Below the pieces are notes generated by a model. It was not told the origin of the DNA and made no database searches. It saw nothing but the letters and a program-made list of their open reading frames with translations. Made by a program: the position numbers and the translations under genes. 8,152 nt of DNA. It comes from Lentisphaeraceae bacterium (GTDB lineage Bacteria > Verrucomicrobiota > Kiritimatiellia > RFP12 > UBA1067). The DNA is taken from NCBI GenBank assembly GCA_004551905.1, contig SFPL01000074.1:1-8152 (forward strand), written 5' to 3'. This document shows, in pieces, positions 7,101-8,152 of this stretch (its first letter is position 1; each line of letters begins with the position of its first letter).

Positions 7101-7784
7101 CGTCGATCGGCACGGTCGCCGTGCCGAACCCTGGGCGGCATAGTCACAGCGCGGCGGATTTCAGGATACTATGACCGCGTGGTCATCAGACGCGAATTCG
7201 ACATGGCGAAATGCCTCGCCTACATTCATCTCAACCCGATCCGCGCGGCAGCGGTGGATCGATTTGACGACTATGCCTGGAGCAGCTACTCTGCATTCAA
7301 GAAAGGCGATTCTAGGGCAACGGCAGGCATGAGATTTGTCTATGGTGACCATAGTTCAGATGGCGAAATCGCGCTACAACACGAAGAGCTGATGTCTGCC
7401 TTGCTTGAGGAGGAGAAGCGCCGGAGAGCCGAAGAGATTGCGCACAGGCGCGCCGCAGGCTACGAGGTGCCGGCAGATCCGCTGACGACCGAGGCGTTGA
7501 TAGCGCAACGGGCGACCCACATTGCTGAGGTGCAGAAAGCGTTGGTGCGGACCAGAATTGACCTGGATGCCGAACATAGGCGCTCTCCGAAGAGGCAACT
7601 GCGAGAAGAGGAGGCGCTGGCTCTGTTGAAGTCAAACCCAGAAATGGATGTGCCGCAGTTGGCAGAGCATATGCGGGTTTCGATCAGTTCAGCATATATA
7701 ATCCTCGCACGGATGAAAAAACGCGGGATTGTTGAGCGAGACCGAAGAAAAGGCCTTTGGCTATTCCCAAACATTGGAAAATAG
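7101..7784 (+). pseudogene. 5'-truncated REP-associated tyrosine transposase (RAYT, Y1-type)
   Basis: RAYTs are single-domain HUH/Y1 transposases related to IS200/IS605 that act on REP palindromes. The frame is open from 7101. From about 7164 (GYYDRVVIRREFDMAKCLAY, then IHLNPIRAAAVDRFDDYAWSSYSAF) it matches the C-terminal part of the family (YIHLNPVRAG...DYxWSSY). The HUH histidine pair and the catalytic tyrosine region, about the first 100 residues, are absent, and the sequence upstream is unrelated. The remaining ORF is intact to 7784; a GTG at 7179 would give 201 residues. The C-terminal third has a charged helical region and a winged-helix-like segment (LALLKSNPEMDVPQLAEHMRV, then ARMKKRGIVERDRRKGLWLF) that could bind DNA. 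The stop codon lies within the first palindrome. It may be dead, or may survive as a DNA-binding protein. Confidence 0.75.
7108..7126. repeat. Perfect 8-bp hairpin
   Basis: CGGCACGG, loop TCG, CCGTGCCG. There is no T-run after it, so it is not a standard intrinsic terminator. It lies between the gene remnants and the transposase relic and could be a REP-like element or the scar of one. Confidence 0.6.
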
Positions 7785-7809
7785 GTCTGACCTAAATTCT
7801 AATGTTTGG
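7767..7809. repeat. Long imperfect palindrome, copy 1 (REP-like)
   Basis: The 43-base palindrome is centred on T7788. Its outer arms are CCAAACATT (7767-7775) and AATGTTTGG (7801-7809). Its inner arms are TAGGTC (7782-7787) and GACCTA (7789-7794). A few mismatches lie between them. It covers the last codons and the stop of the transposase relic. The segment 7777-7807 recurs exactly at 7858-7888. Confidence 0.85.
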
Positions 7810-7848
7810 AGATAACTGCTGCTTTATTTTGTTCATTACTGTACTCTA

Positions 7849-7888
7849 CAAATATTAGAAAATAGGTCTGACCTAAATTCTAATGTTT
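7849..7888. repeat. Long imperfect palindrome, copy 2 (REP-like)
   Basis: Copy 2 lies 81 bases from copy 1. It matches copy 1 at 38 of 40 positions (7768-7807), including a 31-base perfect block. The arms AAATATTAGAA (7850-7860) and TTCTAATGTTT (7878-7888) pair with one G-T wobble around TAGGTC-T-GACCTA (7863-7875). A -35-like TTTACA starts inside its right arm at 7886. Confidence 0.85.
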
Positions 7889-7915
7889 ACAAGCCACTTA
7901 TCACTTTGATATAAT
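7886..7915 (+). promoter_or_regulatory. Near-consensus sigma70-type promoter
   Basis: TTTACA (7886-7891) and TATAAT (7910-7915) are separated by 18 bases, with an extended TG at 7907-7908. This is the best promoter match in the window. Transcription would start near 7922, directly before the palindrome at 7925-7935. No gene starts within the next 170 bases, so it may make a small RNA or a long leader for the ORF at 8096. From 7785 to 8095 no protein gene is supported. Confidence 0.55.
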
Positions 7916-7924
7916 CTGAAATGT

Positions 7925-7935
7925 GGGACTGTCCC
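7925..7935. repeat. Short palindrome GGGAC-T-GTCCC
   Basis: A perfect 5+1+5 inverted repeat followed by CTAAAAT. It has the same layout as the AGGTC-T-GACCT core followed by AAATT in the two long palindromes, which suggests a second variant of the same REP-type element. Confidence 0.65.
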
Positions 7936-7950
7936 CTAAAATAATTATAC

Positions 7951-7993
7951 GTGCCCTTGCGGGCCGGGGTCACTCCGCACATATCGAAATATG
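7951..7993. repeat. Cluster of short hairpins
   Basis: GTGC (7951-7954) can pair with GCAC (7977-7980) around GCCC-ttgc-GGGC (7953-7964, alternative pairing) and GGGGT-C-ACTCC (7966-7976, one wobble). CATAT-CGAA-ATATG (7980-7993) follows at once. These are probably remains of REP-type elements or the folded body of an RNA started at about 7922. Confidence 0.4.
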
Positions 7994-8059
7994 GCCGCGA
8001 CAAGCAGAAGTCTCCAGCCAATGCCTTTCCGCCCGCCATTGGCCCGCGAATTGACGGGG

Positions 8060-8089
8060 ACAGCAACTGTAAATTTCGACTGAAATTTT
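8060..8089. repeat. Adjacent hairpins, the second followed by T-run
   Basis: ACAG-caa-CTGT (8060-8070) abuts AAATTTC-GACT-GAAATTT (8071-8088). The second is a perfect 7-bp stem with the end of its arm extended to TTTT. It could act as a weak intrinsic terminator on either strand, but its AT-rich stem makes this uncertain. Confidence 0.4.
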
Positions 8090-8095
8090 CGTGCC

Positions 8096-8152
8096 ATGTC
8101 TAAGGGTGAAGATTTTCGTTCCATTGCGCGTCAGCGCAAGGAAAAGGTAGCA
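8096..8152 (+). CDS. Possible 5' end of a gene running off the right edge
   Basis: An ATG at 8096 opens 19 codons without a stop to the window end (MSKGEDFRSIARQRKEKVA). The product is basic and reads like a natural N-terminus. There is no Shine-Dalgarno in front, and the hairpin at 8071-8088 lies 7 bases upstream. A further hairpin, TTGCGC-GTCA-GCGCAA (8124-8139), lies within it. No family can be named from so short a piece. Confidence 0.35.
   Translation, partial: MSKGEDFRSIARQRKEKVA

Noticed and set aside
7108..7126. Intrinsic terminator for the upstream genes
   Set aside because: The stem is good but no T-run follows on either strand.
7767..7888. CRISPR array
   Set aside because: There are only two repeat units, they are long palindromes with a 41-base spacer, and no cas gene is near. 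A REP-type element next to a RAYT relic explains them better.
7991..8083. Possible 30-codon ORF starting MAATSRSLQPM
   Set aside because: It has no ribosome binding site, spans several hairpins and ends inside one. It is more likely repeat or RNA sequence.

Overview
The window reads as a piece of a GC-rich bacterial chromosome. It carries a plus-strand run of housekeeping genes, a lower-GC membrane-protein cluster on the left and a decayed, repeat-rich mobile-element zone on the right. Several features loosely suggest the Planctomycetes-Verrucomicrobia-Chlamydiae area (Verrucomicrobiota, Kiritimatiellota or Lentisphaerota): RNase HIII with its N-terminal extra domain, a RecA with a GQESSGKT Walker A, a secreted jelly-roll/FN3 protein and a REP-associated transposase relic. 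This placement is an inference; the window has no rRNA or other decisive marker.

Left part (1-1325). The edge holds the promoter and ribosome binding site of a gene that reads leftward out of the window. Three plus-strand membrane-protein genes follow: a 71-residue hydrophobic protein, a divergent Cys-rich Lgt-family protein, and a 42-residue hydrophobic protein that overlaps lgt by ATGA. They look like one unit. A 250-base gap (1326-1575) holds three 9-base-period CACAAAG repeats and the promoter of the next unit.

Central part (1576-6838). galM (aldose 1-epimerase) starts almost directly behind an extended -10 promoter and may be leaderless. rnhC (RNase HIII) overlaps the end of galM. A second copy of the same 11-base promoter core lies over the rnhC stop codon and drives a 22-codon leader ORF, recA, a secreted beta-rich protein and an RluA-family pseudouridine synthase. 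recA and the secreted-protein gene are joined by a Shine-Dalgarno that begins at the recA stop codon. The secreted-protein gene and the synthase gene are 4 bases apart.

Right part (6839-8152). Two GC3-biased gene remnants on opposite strands meet near 6982. They are followed by an 8-bp hairpin and a REP-associated tyrosine transposase (RAYT) whose catalytic half is missing but whose C-terminal part, with a winged-helix-like end, stays open. From its stop codon onward there are two long imperfect palindromes (period 81 bases), several shorter palindromes of 5+1+5 design, a near-consensus promoter with no obvious gene behind it, and the first 19 codons of a possible gene running off the right edge. 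This palindrome cluster, together with the transposase relic, is the least ordinary part of the window.
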